64,000 nucleotides of DNA from Paraburkholderia hayleyella (lineage in GTDB: Bacteria > Pseudomonadota > Gammaproteobacteria > Burkholderiales > Burkholderiaceae): contig NZ_QPES01000001.1 in assembly GCF_009455685.1 (NCBI RefSeq), positions 1,922,001 through 1,986,000 of the forward strand. The letters are read 5' to 3'. The number at the start of each line of letters is the position of its first letter. Positions within the stretch are counted from its first letter, which is position 1. This document shows positions 51,198 to 60,964 of the stretch, piece by piece. Made by a program: the position numbers and the translations under genes. Below the pieces are notes generated by a model, which saw only the letters and a program-made list of their open reading frames with translations, had not been told where the DNA came from and ran no database searches.

Positions 51198-53320
51198 CTT
51201 TACCGCCGCCCGCGCCCGCGCCCGCACCTTATACCGCCTGGCTGGACGCGATGCTCTTTGTCGCCCGGCATTACCGGCTCAGCAGCGCCGCAGAACATGT
51301 GCATGCCGCACTCGCATGGGAGCGCGATGCGCCGCTGGAGCCCCTGTTGCAACAGATGGCGCGCCAGCTCGGCCTGGGGTTGCGCAACGTGCCGCTCGAC
51401 GACGCCTGGCTCAACGCCTGGCGCTTGCCGCTGGTGATCGAATTCGATGACGGACAAATCGGCGTGGTGCGCACGCTGGATAGCCAGGGTCATGCGGGTG
51501 TGCTGTTCAGCAGCGATCTGGGCCTCGAAACCGAGGTGCCTGTCACGCAATTGCGTGAGCGCGCCAAACGGGTGCTGCTGCTGCGGCCGCAAAGCACCGT
51601 GCCGGATGCACGCGTCGACGACTACATTCGGCCGTATCGCAAGAACTGGTTCTGGGACATCGTCACGCGCGACTGGCGGCGCTGCGGCGACATCATCGCG
51701 GCCTCGCTGTTCGCTAACCTGCTGGCGCTATCGGGCGTGATCTTCTCGATGCAAATCTATGACCGCGTGGTGCCCTCGCAATCGGAATCGACGTTGTGGG
51801 TGCTCTTCATCGGCGTGATGCTGGCGATCGTGTTCGAATTTTCGCTGCGCGTTGCGCGCACGCATCTGATCGACACCGTCGGCAAGCGCGCCGACCTGCG
51901 GCTTTCCGAGCTGGTGTTCGGCCATGCGCTGCGCATCCGCAGCGATGCCCGGCCCAAATCGACGGGCTCGTTCATTGCACAGATCCGCGAGCTCGAACAG
52001 GTCCGCGAACTGCTGACCTCCACCGCCATGAATGCGCTGGCGGATCTGCCGTTTTTCGTGCTGTTTTTAGTCATACTGTGGCTGATAGGCGGTCCGCTGG
52101 TGTTTGTCGTGCTGGCGGCCGTGCCACTGCTGGTGCTTCCGGGGTTACTGATTCAGCGTCCCCTGGCCAGGCTGTCGCGCGAAGGACTGCGCGAATCCGC
52201 ATTGCGCAACGCGATGCTGGTCGAAGCCGTGCAAGGCCTCGACGACATCAAGCTGCTGCGCGCCGAAGCGCGTTTCGAAAACCAGTGGAACCATGTGAAT
52301 GCGACCGGTGCGGGCATTAGCATGCGTCAGCGTTTGCTGACCAGCCTGCTCATGACATGGACCCAGGAAATACAAAGCATCGTTTATGCCGTCGTGCTGC
52401 TGGTGGGCAGCTATCTGGTGATCAACGGCGAGATGACGACAGGGGCGCTGGTCGGCACCTCGATTCTCTCTTCGCGCATGATGAGTCCGCTATCCCAGGT
52501 TTCGGGATTTTTCTCGCGCTGGCAGCAGGCCAAAGTGGCGCGCAAAGGGCTCGACGAACTGATGCGCCAGCCGGTCGATCAGCCCGAGCATGCGCGCCAG
52601 GTGCACAAGGCGGCGCTGCATGGCACGTACTCGTTCTCCGGCGTTCAGTTTCATTACGACAAAAACGACCGTCAGGCAGCGGTTTCCGTGGCCGGGCTGA
52701 AGATCGAGGCCGGTGAAAAAATCGCTGTTCTGGGCCGCATGGGGGCGGGCAAATCGACCCTGTTGCAGTTGCTGGCCGGTTTGCACGCGCCGCAGCGCGG
52801 ACAGATCACGCTCGATGGCCTGACACTGGGCCTCATCGACCCCGCCGACGTGCGCCGCGACATGAGCTTGCTGGGCCAGCAGGCGCACCTCTTTCACGGA
52901 ACCATCCGCGACAACGTGTTGATGGGCATGCCGCTCGCCAGCGATGACCAGGTGCTGCGCGCGCTCGACATGGCGGGCGCCGCCGCCTTTGTGCAGACAC
53001 GCACCAAGGGCCTGGATGCCACCCTGCTCGAAGGCGGCCACGGTCTGTCGGGCGGCCAGCGTCAGGCGCTGTTGCTGGCGCGCACGCTGCTCCGCGATTG
53101 CGCCATCGTGCTGCTGGATGAGCCCACCGCCCATTTCGACGACAGCACCGAGCGCCATGTGATCGATGCGATTCACGCATGGCTGCCGGCACGCACGCTC
53201 GTGGTCGCCACGCACCGGATGGCGGTGCTGAAATGGGTGGACCGGATCATCGTCATGGATGAAGGCGCCATCATCATGGATGGTCCGAAAGATCAGGTAC
53301 TCGGGGAGCTGGCTGCATGA
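51194..53320 (+). CDS. Type I secretion ABC transporter (LapB/HlyB type)
   Basis: A 708-residue permease-ATPase fusion. Residues 1-130 are a C39 peptidase-like domain without the catalytic cysteine, as in RTX and adhesin exporters. A six-helix membrane domain spans about 155-420. The ATPase domain has Walker A GRMGAGKSTLLQL, signature LSGGQRQALLLAR and Walker B CAIVLLDEPTA. It recognises the adhesin C-terminus and drives export. It overlaps both neighbours by four bases. Confidence 0.94.
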   Translation: MTLPPPAPAPAPYTAWLDAMLFVARHYRLSSAAEHVHAALAWERDAPLEPLLQQMARQLGLGLRNVPLDDAWLNAWRLPLVIEFDDGQIGVVRTLDSQGHAGVLFSSDLGLETEVPVTQLRERAKRVLLLRPQSTVPDARVDDYIRPYRKNWFWDIVTRDWRRCGDIIAASLFANLLALSGVIFSMQIYDRVVPSQSESTLWVLFIGVMLAIVFEFSLRVARTHLIDTVGKRADLRLSELVFGHALRIRSDARPKSTGSFIAQIRELEQVRELLTSTAMNALADLPFFVLFLVILWLIGGPLVFVVLAAVPLLVLPGLLIQRPLARLSREGLRESALRNAMLVEAVQGLDDIKLLRAEARFENQWNHVNATGAGISMRQRLLTSLLMTWTQEIQSIVYAVVLLVGSYLVINGEMTTGALVGTSILSSRMMSPLSQVSGFFSRWQQAKVARKGLDELMRQPVDQPEHARQVHKAALHGTYSFSGVQFHYDKNDRQAAVSVAGLKIEAGEKIAVLGRMGAGKSTLLQLLAGLHAPQRGQITLDGLTLGLIDPADVRRDMSLLGQQAHLFHGTIRDNVLMGMPLASDDQVLRALDMAGAAAFVQTRTKGLDATLLEGGHGLSGGQRQALLLARTLLRDCAIVLLDEPTAHFDDSTERHVIDAIHAWLPARTLVVATHRMAVLKWVDRIIVMDEGAIIMDGPKDQVLGELAA

Positions 53321-54600
53321 CCTCAGGCAATTCAGGCAATTCAGGCGGCTCAGGCAAGCGTGAACACGCTTCGGCGTGCTCTCCCGCCGTGACCGTGCAA
53401 CGCGCAATGCCTTTCCGTGGCAGCCCTTCTGCGCCCCCCGCCCAATACACGTTCGCGCCGGAGCAGCCGTTACCGCGCTCCGCCCTCATCGTGTGGCTGA
53501 TTGGCGCGTTGCTCATGGTGTTTCTGCTGTGGGCGTGGCAGGCCCAGCTTGAAGAAGTCTCGACGGGCACGGGCAAAGTCGTGCCGTCATCGAAAGAACA
53601 AATCATTCAGTCACTCGAAGGCGGGATTCTGATTCAGCTCAAGGTCAAGGAAGGGGATATTGTCGAGGCCGGTCAAGTGCTGGCGCAGCTGGACCGCACG
53701 CGCAACGAAGCGGCGGTAGGCGAAAGCGCGGCTCGCATGCGTGCGGCCCTGGCGATGGCGGCACGGCTGACGGCTGAGGTGAACAACACGCCCCTGGTGT
53801 TTCCAGCCGAGGTTCAGGAAGAGCCGGATCTGGTGCGCAGCGAGACCGCGCTGTACCATTCGCGGCGTGAGAGCCTGTCGCGCAGCCTGAGCGGAATTGG
53901 CCAGGCATTGACGCTGGTGCGGCGGGAACTGGCGCTGACCCGGCCGCTGGTGGCGCGCGGCGCGGCGAGTGATGTCGAGGTGTTGCGTCTCGAGCGCCAG
54001 ATCAACGAACTGGACAGCAAGGCCACCGATTTGCGCACCCAGTATCTGGTCAAGGCGCGTGAGGAGCTGGCCCGCGCCAATGCCGAAATCGAATCGCAAC
54101 GCTCCGTCACACGCGGGCGCAACGATTCACTCACACGCCTGACGTTTACTTCGCCGGTGCGCGGGGTCGTCAAGGATATTGCGGTAACGACGCTCGGTGG
54201 CGTGGTGCCGCCGAATGGCAAGCTGATGGAGATCGTGCCGCTCGGCGACAAGCTGCTCATCGAGGCGCGCATCGCGCCGCGTGACGTGGCGTTTATCCAT
54301 CCAGGGCAAGCCGCGACGGTGAAGATCAGCGCTTACGATTATTCGATCTATGGCGGCCTGCCTGGCCGGGTGACGACCATCTCGCCCGATACGCTCCAGG
54401 ACGAGGTCAAGCGCGAGACTTTTTATTACCGCGTTTATATCCGTACGGATGCAGACCATCTGAGCAGCAAACGTGGGCAGCAATTTTCGATCGTGCCAGG
54501 CATGATCGCCTCGGTCGAGATTCACACCGGGCAAAAGACGGTGCTGGACTATCTGGTCAAACCCTTCAACAAGGCGCAAGAAGCCTTGAGGGAACGCTAA
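53317..54600 (+). CDS. HlyD-family periplasmic adaptor of type I secretion
   Basis: A 427-residue membrane fusion protein. A Ser/Gly-rich cytoplasmic tail is followed by a membrane helix at about residues 53-73 (LIVWLIGALLMVFLLWAW), a split lipoyl domain (GGILIQLKVKEGDIVEAGQV and FTSPVRGVVKDIAV), a coiled-coil hairpin (about 130-260) and a C-terminal beta domain. It joins the ABC transporter to TolC. It is the last gene of the adhesin operon. Confidence 0.94.
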   Translation: MTSGNSGNSGGSGKREHASACSPAVTVQRAMPFRGSPSAPPAQYTFAPEQPLPRSALIVWLIGALLMVFLLWAWQAQLEEVSTGTGKVVPSSKEQIIQSLEGGILIQLKVKEGDIVEAGQVLAQLDRTRNEAAVGESAARMRAALAMAARLTAEVNNTPLVFPAEVQEEPDLVRSETALYHSRRESLSRSLSGIGQALTLVRRELALTRPLVARGAASDVEVLRLERQINELDSKATDLRTQYLVKAREELARANAEIESQRSVTRGRNDSLTRLTFTSPVRGVVKDIAVTTLGGVVPPNGKLMEIVPLGDKLLIEARIAPRDVAFIHPGQAATVKISAYDYSIYGGLPGRVTTISPDTLQDEVKRETFYYRVYIRTDADHLSSKRGQQFSIVPGMIASVEIHTGQKTVLDYLVKPFNKAQEALRER

Positions 54601-54675
54601 GGCACTCATGCATTTGATGCATGCCTAAATAAATAAATAAAGGCTTAAGAGGCGCGATGCGAAAGGCGGCCTCGT

Positions 54676-54740
54676 GGCCTCTGCTTCATGGCCCCTGCTT
54701 CATGGCCTCTGCTTCATAGCCCCTGCTTCATAGCCTCTTC
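54676..54740. repeat. 14-bp tandem repeat (ggcctctgcttcat)
   Basis: Four nearly perfect head-to-tail units with single-base variants (cctc/cccc, gg/ag) and a degenerate fifth. There are no spacers. The array is intergenic, downstream of the HlyD-type gene. Confidence 0.85.
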
Positions 54741-54916
54741 TTGCGGAAAAAATCGCCGCGTCAAGCAAACGGTGCCCTGCCACCCAGGGCACGATGCGGC
54801 CTGCATTCGTCAATACCCTCGTCGCGCCAGCCCGCCAAGCCGCAACGGCTTGAGCCCCGGCTAAGCGTTATCGCGTAGGGCTCCGCAGCTTGCTTTCGGC
54901 CTCGCATGGGCCGGCC

Positions 54917-54958
54917 CGGCATATCCCAGCGTATACCGGCGTATCCCGGCGTATTCCG
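54917..54958. repeat. 10-bp tandem repeat (ccggcgtatc)
   Basis: Four imperfect units of a 10-bp sequence, about 265-305 bp upstream of the IclR-family start. The period is close to one helical turn, so the units would lie on one face of the DNA; whether a protein binds them is unknown. Confidence 0.7.
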
Positions 54959-55222
54959 ATTGCCTCCCCTCCCCATCCACGGTTCATGGCGCGATCACCC
55001 GCCATGCCGTGAATCCGTGCCTGCCGTGACCTATTCTATTTCTGCTTCCCCGCGCAAGTTCGTCAAGGGGGACGGTTCTCATCGGTTTCGGGCGTTACCG
55101 TCACATATCGCCGCAACCTGGCGTCGCAACCTGGCGTTATCACGGATAGCAACTAGGCCTATGCTAACTACATACTACTCATCAATAGATACAGCGTCTC
55201 TATATGAGAGACAAAAGACAAA

Positions 55223-55963
55223 ATGCTCAAGACTCTCAGCGGTGCGCTTCAGTTGATGCGCTACTTCACCCCCGGCCAATCGGTCTGGGGCGTGCGCGAA
55301 CTCGCCAAGGCGAGCGGCATTCAACACGCCATCGTGCATCGTGTCCTTGCGACCTTTGCGGCGGAAGGCTTCCTCGTGCAGGACGCGCTGGGCCGCTATG
55401 CCCTGGGGTTGCGCTGGTTCGAACTGGGCGAGATCGTGCGCCGCTCCCTGTCGCCGGCGGAGGTCGTCGAGCCGGCCTTGCACCATCTGGCCGAGCAAAG
55501 CGGAGAAACCGTGTTTCTGTCGCTGATCGACGGCAACGAAGGCATCTGCCTCGACATCGCGCATAGCGAACAGCAGTTGCGTTTCTCCATCGAGGAAGGC
55601 CAGCGCTTTCCCTTGCATGTCGGCGCGCACGGCAAGGCGATCCTCGCGTTCCTGCCGCTCGAACGGATTGATGAAATTTGCCTCACGCCGCAGCGGGAGA
55701 GCGCCGCGTTTGACCGTCCGGCGCTCGATGCCCACCTCTCGCAGATCCGCGAGAGCGGATGGGCCTTCACCCAGGAAGAAGCGGCACTGGGCGTTGCCGG
55801 ACTCGCCGTGCCTCTTTGGACCAAGGACGGCAAGACGCTCGCTGGCTCGCTGGCCATTTCAGGCCCGTTGCAGCGACTTGACGAAAGCGGGGTGCCCCGC
55901 CTGCTCGAAGCGCTTCTGAATACGCGGCACAAGATCGAACGCGTACTCAGTTTGATGCGCTAA
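55223..55963 (+). CDS. IclR-family transcriptional regulator
   Basis: A 246-residue IclR protein: N-terminal winged helix (VRELAKASGIQHAIVHRVLA) and C-terminal effector-binding domain (HVGAHGKAILAFLPLERI). IclR proteins usually control adjacent catabolic operons in response to a small molecule. It lies 32 bp upstream of the OPT transporter gene in the same direction, so it may regulate that cluster and itself. Confidence 0.94.
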   Translation: MLKTLSGALQLMRYFTPGQSVWGVRELAKASGIQHAIVHRVLATFAAEGFLVQDALGRYALGLRWFELGEIVRRSLSPAEVVEPALHHLAEQSGETVFLSLIDGNEGICLDIAHSEQQLRFSIEEGQRFPLHVGAHGKAILAFLPLERIDEICLTPQRESAAFDRPALDAHLSQIRESGWAFTQEEAALGVAGLAVPLWTKDGKTLAGSLAISGPLQRLDESGVPRLLEALLNTRHKIERVLSLMR

Positions 55964-55995
55964 CCGCAACCGTTTTTCTTAACGCAGGTGACAAC

Positions 55996-57624
55996 ATGGA
56001 CCCAACGTCTCATCCGCAACGGCCAGCCGACATTCCGCCGGCCCAATCCGCCGCCGCACCCCGCATCCGCTTTGCCGAACCGGTATTGCTGATCGTCTCT
56101 CTGGGCCTATCGGTGCTGGGCGCGATGATCGGCATACAACTGATCGTCTCGCTTGGCATCTCGGCGAATACCTCGATCATCGGCGCGTTGATTGCCATCG
56201 TCTTTTCCCGCATCCCGCTGAAGGTGACCCAGCGCTTTCGCTCGCTGGAGCGCCAGAATCTGGTGCAAACAGCCATTTCGTCGGCCACCTTCGGTGCCGC
56301 CAACTCGCTGATGATCCCGCTCGGCGTGCCCTATGCGATGGGGATGCCCGAACTGGCCATGCCCATGCTGGTCGGCGTGTTGACCGCCATGCTGGTCGAT
56401 GGCGCCATGCTGTATTTCCTGTTCGGCAGCAAGATCTTTCCGGCTTCGGGTAGCTGGCCCTCCGGCGTTGCCACGGCGGAAGCGATCTGGGCGGGCGACC
56501 GTGGCGGGCGCAAGGCGGTCTGGCTGGGGCTGGGCGTGACGGTCGGGGTCACGGGCGCCGTGCTGGGCGTGCCCATGTCGGCTTTCGGGGCAGCCTTCCT
56601 CGGCAACCTGGCGGCTTTGACCATGTTTGGCCTCGGCCTGGTGGCGCGCGGTTACTCGGAAGCGCTGATCGGCATCGATCTGGCCAAAGCCTACATTCCG
56701 CATGGCTTGATGATCGGGGCGGGCACGGTAGCGATGCTGCAGGTCGCCGCTGAAATCCGCCGCAGCCGCCCAGCGCCTGCGGGCGCTGGGGGCTCAAGTG
56801 GCTCAAATGAAGTTTCGACCCGGCACGCGGGCCCCATTCTCGGGGTGGGCTATCTGGTCTATCTCCTCATCGCCCTGGCGGTGGTCGCCCTGACAGGCGG
56901 TTTTGCCGAGATGTCCACCGGCATGCTGATCGGCTTCGTGCTGTACACGGCATTCGCCGCCTACGCTCACGAACTCATCGTCGGCATCGCCGCCATGCAC
57001 TCGGGCTGGTTTCCGGCCTTCGCGGTCGCACTCATCACACTCACCCTTGGCATCCTGATTGGTTTCCCGCCGCATGCGCTCGCCGTGCTGGTCGGGCTGT
57101 CCGCTGCCACCGGGCCCGCCTTCGCTGACATGGGCTACGACCTGAAAACCGGCTGGCTGCTACGCGGCTCGGGCAAGGACCCTGAACTCGAACTGGCCGG
57201 ACGGCGCCAGCAGTTTCTCGCCGCGATGTCCGGCTTCGTGGTCGCTGGCGTGGTGGTCGTATTGTTTCATCAAGGTTTCTTCGAACGCGGCATGCTGCCG
57301 CCGGTGGACCGCGTCTACGCGGCGTCGATCAAGGCGGGCTCGTCATGGGAGATCGCGCGCAGCCTGGCGTTATGGGCGATTCCCGGTGCCGTGCTGCAAT
57401 GGCTCGGTGGCGCCAAACGCCAACTCGGCGTGCTGCTGTCAACCGGGATGTTGCTGATGTCGCCGCTGGCAGGGTTCGCGGTACTCGCGGGGCTGGCGAT
57501 TCGTTACACGCTGCTGCGCTGGCGCGGCGAACGCGACGTCCCTGAAATGAGCGCCTTCGCAGGCGGCGTGATTGCCGGAGATGCGATCTTCAGCTTCACC
57601 CGCTCAGTGATCCGGATGAAATAA
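55996..57624 (+). CDS. OPT/YSL-family membrane transporter
   Basis: A 542-residue protein with at least twelve hydrophobic segments. Its features fit the OPT (oligopeptide transporter) family, including the GSWPSGVATAEAIWAGDRGG segment and a conserved AFADMGYDLKTG loop. OPT proteins import peptides, modified peptides or metal chelates by proton symport. AGGTGA precedes the ATG. The gene starts the putative uptake and catabolism operon that continues with the aminotransferase, peptidase E, porin and DUF1177 genes. Confidence 0.85.
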   Translation: MDPTSHPQRPADIPPAQSAAAPRIRFAEPVLLIVSLGLSVLGAMIGIQLIVSLGISANTSIIGALIAIVFSRIPLKVTQRFRSLERQNLVQTAISSATFGAANSLMIPLGVPYAMGMPELAMPMLVGVLTAMLVDGAMLYFLFGSKIFPASGSWPSGVATAEAIWAGDRGGRKAVWLGLGVTVGVTGAVLGVPMSAFGAAFLGNLAALTMFGLGLVARGYSEALIGIDLAKAYIPHGLMIGAGTVAMLQVAAEIRRSRPAPAGAGGSSGSNEVSTRHAGPILGVGYLVYLLIALAVVALTGGFAEMSTGMLIGFVLYTAFAAYAHELIVGIAAMHSGWFPAFAVALITLTLGILIGFPPHALAVLVGLSAATGPAFADMGYDLKTGWLLRGSGKDPELELAGRRQQFLAAMSGFVVAGVVVVLFHQGFFERGMLPPVDRVYAASIKAGSSWEIARSLALWAIPGAVLQWLGGAKRQLGVLLSTGMLLMSPLAGFAVLAGLAIRYTLLRWRGERDVPEMSAFAGGVIAGDAIFSFTRSVIRMK

Positions 57625-57680
57625 CCCCGGATGAAATAACCCCGGCGCCGCCCGGGCACGCAACGACGCAAGGAAAAACC

Positions 57681-58868
57681 ATGGACATCAACGCGATCCG
57701 CAACGATACCCCTCTGACCCAATCGACGATCTACCTTGATACGGCAGCCGCCTCTTTGCCCCCGGATCCCGTACTCGACGAGGTGCGCAGCTACCTGCTG
57801 GACACCGGTCATGTCGGCATCTATCTGCCGGCGTTCCGCAAGACCACCTACGCGCGTGTCGAAGCCGTGCGTGAGCAGCTTGCCACCTTTCTGAATGCAA
57901 ACCGGGACGAAGTCGCGTTCACCAAGAACGCGACCGAGGCGATCTCGATGGTGGCCAGCGGCTTCGCCTGGCAGCCTGGCGACGAGGTGCTGGTGGCCGA
58001 TACGGAGATGCTGAGTAACCTGTTGCCATGGAAGCGGCTGGAGCAAACGCGCGGCGTGGTCGTGAAGATGGTCGCCGCCAACCCGGAAGGCCTGCTGGCA
58101 CCCGAGGCATTCGCTGCGGCGATCACGCCACGGACCCGGCTTTTGACTTTCTCGCACCTGCCCAACTCCACGGGCGCCCTGCAGAACGCCCAGGCGATTT
58201 GCGCTGTGGCGCGCCAGCACAATGTGCTGGCGCTGGTGAACGCCTCGCAAAGCGTCGGCATGGTGGCCACCGATGTCGCGGCGCTCGACTGCGATTTTCT
58301 CGCCGGCTGCGGCCGCAAGGCGCTGAGGGCGACCGAAGGCTCGGGCTTCCTGTATATCCGCCGGGCCTTGATCGAACAGGTCGAACCGGTTCTCTCGGGC
58401 TGGTGGAACGGTGCCTATGACCGTGCCACCGGCACGCTGTCGTTCGTCGACGGCGCCCGCCGCTTCGAGGCGGGTTGTCCCATCGTGCCCGCGATTCTTG
58501 GCCTGGGCGCGGCATTGACCTACGCGCAAAAGATCGGCATCGATGCCATCGAGCAGCGCGTGCGCGACCTGACCGCTCATGCCGTGACACGCCTTGCCGC
58601 TTTACCCGGTTTCGAGCTGTATGGCCCGAGCGATACCGCGCAGCGCATCGGCATCGTGCCGTTCAACGTGCGCGGCGTCGATCCGGCGCGCATCGTGGCC
58701 GCGCTGGAAGCCCGCCATTGCATCATCGAGGCCGGCAACTTCATGGCCGATGCGATCCTCGCCCGTTTTGGCGTGGCGACCATGGCGCGCATCTCGCTGC
58801 ATTACTTCAATACCCATGACGAAATTGACCAGGTCGCCGAGCTCATCCGCGAAGCCACCTCCCATTGA
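57681..58868 (+). CDS. Class V aminotransferase / cysteine desulfurase-like PLP enzyme
   Basis: A 395-residue fold-type I PLP enzyme of the class V group. The N-terminus (TIYLDTAAASLPPDPV) and the segment DFLAGCGRKALRATEGSGFLY, whose lysine should bind PLP, are characteristic. The cofactor phosphate region FTKNATEAISMV is also present. I see no clear desulfurase catalytic cysteine, so a transaminase, lyase or racemase role is equally possible. It is 56 bp after the OPT gene. Confidence 0.88.
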   Translation: MDINAIRNDTPLTQSTIYLDTAAASLPPDPVLDEVRSYLLDTGHVGIYLPAFRKTTYARVEAVREQLATFLNANRDEVAFTKNATEAISMVASGFAWQPGDEVLVADTEMLSNLLPWKRLEQTRGVVVKMVAANPEGLLAPEAFAAAITPRTRLLTFSHLPNSTGALQNAQAICAVARQHNVLALVNASQSVGMVATDVAALDCDFLAGCGRKALRATEGSGFLYIRRALIEQVEPVLSGWWNGAYDRATGTLSFVDGARRFEAGCPIVPAILGLGAALTYAQKIGIDAIEQRVRDLTAHAVTRLAALPGFELYGPSDTAQRIGIVPFNVRGVDPARIVAALEARHCIIEAGNFMADAILARFGVATMARISLHYFNTHDEIDQVAELIREATSH

Positions 58869-58904
58869 CCCCCGAATTCCACCTCCACCGCACAGGAGAA
58901 TGTC

Positions 58905-59659
58905 ATGACGCAACGCGTCCTGTTGATGAGCAGTTCCCGCAAGGACAACCTTGGCTACCTCGAACACGCCGAGGCGCAGATCCACGCCGTGCTTAAGCAC
59001 GAGAAACGCAAGATTGTTTTTGTCCCCTACGCTGCCGTGACCTTCAGCTTCGATGCCTACGAAGGAATCGTCAAACCCGTATTCGACAAGCTCGGCTATG
59101 CGCTCGAAGCCCTGCACCATAGCGCCGACCCGCGCCAGGCCATCGAGCAGGCCGAGGCGATCGCCGTGGGTGGCGGCAATACTTTCGCGTTGCTCAAGCG
59201 CATGTACGACGCGGACATCGTCGACGCGATCCGCGCGAAGGTGCGCGCGGGCACGCCTTACATCGGCTGGAGCGCGGGCAGCAATGTGGCCTGTCCGACC
59301 ATCCGCACGACCAACGACATGCCCATCGTGCAGCCCCCACGTTGCGCGCACTGCAACTGGTGCCGTTCCAGATCAACCCGCACTTCATCAGCGGCAAGCC
59401 TGCCGGACACAACGGAGAAAGCCGTGAGGAGCGTCTGGCGGAATTTCTCGACATCAATGCGCCAGAGCAGGTTTTTGCGCTGCCCGAAGGCTCGGCGCTG
59501 CTCTCCGACGGCACCCACGGAACGGTGCTGGGCGAACGCGGCGCGCTGCACTTCCACGACAAGACCCATGTCGAGACGCTGGCACAAAACCAGACCTTCC
59601 CGCTCACGCGGATCAACGGTTTAGCCGACGCGCAGCGCTGGCCTGACTTTCAGCAGTAA
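58905..59659 (+). pseudogene. pepE: Dipeptidase E (peptidase S51), frameshifted
   Basis: The first 145 codons follow PepE closely: VGGGNTFALLKRMYD, then the nucleophile in GWSAGSNVACPTIRTTND. After the run of five C at 59334-59338 the similarity continues in another frame (LVPFQINPHFISGKPAGHNG, with the catalytic His) to the stop at 59659. One additional C would restore a protein of about 251 residues. PepE hydrolyses Asp-X dipeptides. Either the gene is broken or phase-variable, or a base is missing in the assembly. Confidence 0.88.
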
Positions 59660-59746
59660 GTTTCAGCGGTAAGCGCATGAATAAGCGCGTGAATAAGCGC
59701 ATGGAGCCTGAGGGCTCGATCAAGCAATTTTTCCTGGAGATACGTC

Positions 59747-60900
59747 GTGAAAAAGCATGTCGGCCGGCTGGTGTTATTGATCGGTGTGGCGGCAGTGGCC
59801 GAGACAGCCGCTGCACAATCGAGCGTGACGTTGTTCGGCGCGCTCGATATCGCCCTGAGCTACCAGACCCACGTCAACCCCAGTGGCAAATCGCAAATGG
59901 GGCTGCAACAGGGCAATGAAGGCTTTCTCACCGGCAGCCGTTTCGGCTTGAAGGGCAACGAAAACTTGGGGGGCGGCTGGAAGGCGGGGTTCATGCTGGA
60001 GAACGGCTTTCTCGCCAACAATGGCAAGCTCGACCAGCAGGGACAACTCTTCGGGCGCCAGGCGTTCGTGAAACTCGGCCACGAACGCTACGGCGAAATT
60101 GCCCTGGGCCGGCAGTACACCACCGGTAACACCATGCTCTACTACGTGGATCCGCTCGGTGTTGGCGCCGCGCCGACGAACTCGTGGCAGGTCTACCTGG
60201 TGGGCCAGCGCTACGACAATGCGTTCAGTTACACCGGCGTGCTGGGGCCCTGGCAACTGATCGCCGAGTATGCCGCGGGCGGTATCGCAGGCGATCACAG
60301 CGCGCGTTCCTCAGCTTCGTTCGGCCTGCGCTACAAGAGCGACAAACTGACAGCGGTCGGCAGCATGCAGCAGACGCACGATTCCCAGAGCCGCCGGGCG
60401 CGCATCGTCCTCGGGGGGTGGCGATCCCCATCGAGCGCGCTACCTTATTTGCCAACTACCTCCATAGCAATCGTGATGCCGGGTTCGACTCTTCCGCCGG
60501 TGGCACCGACTTCGCTTCGATCACCAGCATGGCATCGGGCTCGCCCAGCGCGGCGGTCGGCATCAACTCGGTATTCAACCAGCGCCGCCGCGACGAATTT
60601 TTCACCTTGGGCGCTAACTACCGCATGACACCCGTCTGGCTGTTTACGCTGAGTATGATGATGAACCGCACACACGCCGATGGCTTTTCCGGCACTCGCA
60701 AGACCTGGTATGGCGTGGCGGACTACAGCCTGAGCAAACGCACGGATGTTTACGTGGCAACTGCCTACGAGCAAGTCAATGGCGGATGGTCTGGACTGTT
60801 CGGCAACAGTACGAGCAATGCCGCCGCAGCCTCGGGCCAGGCGCTGAATGGCCGCAATAACCAGTTATCAGCGCTGGTTGGCCTGAGACACTTTTTCTAA
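59747..60900 (+). pseudogene. Gram-negative trimeric porin, frameshifted
   Basis: A GTG start at 59747 with GGAG upstream opens a porin: signal peptide (LVLLIGVAAVAETAAAQ), then SSVTLFGALDIALSY and the RFGLKGNENLGGGWKA block of Burkholderia-type OmpC-like porins. At the run of six G (60413-60418) the frame is lost; the rest (VAIPIERATLFANYLHSN to the C-terminal GLRHFF ending in Phe) lies in another frame. One extra G would give an intact protein of about 384 residues. It would supply outer-membrane uptake for the cluster. Confidence 0.88.
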
Positions 60901-60964
60901 TGCCCCGAGCGGGCTCAAAGCGCTCGCCTGACGTTTCATCGAGCACTTTTTTCAAGGAACCATC

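Larger units (their letters stand above)
54601..55222. other. Intergenic region with tandem repeats between the secretion operon and iclR gene
   Basis: There are no credible genes in these 622 bp. They contain a 14-bp array (54676-54740), a 10-bp array (about 54917-54958), and a short inverted repeat gcatttgatgc near 54610 close to the adaptor stop. The last ~80 bp before the IclR start are AT-rich and are the likely promoter region. Confidence 0.6.
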
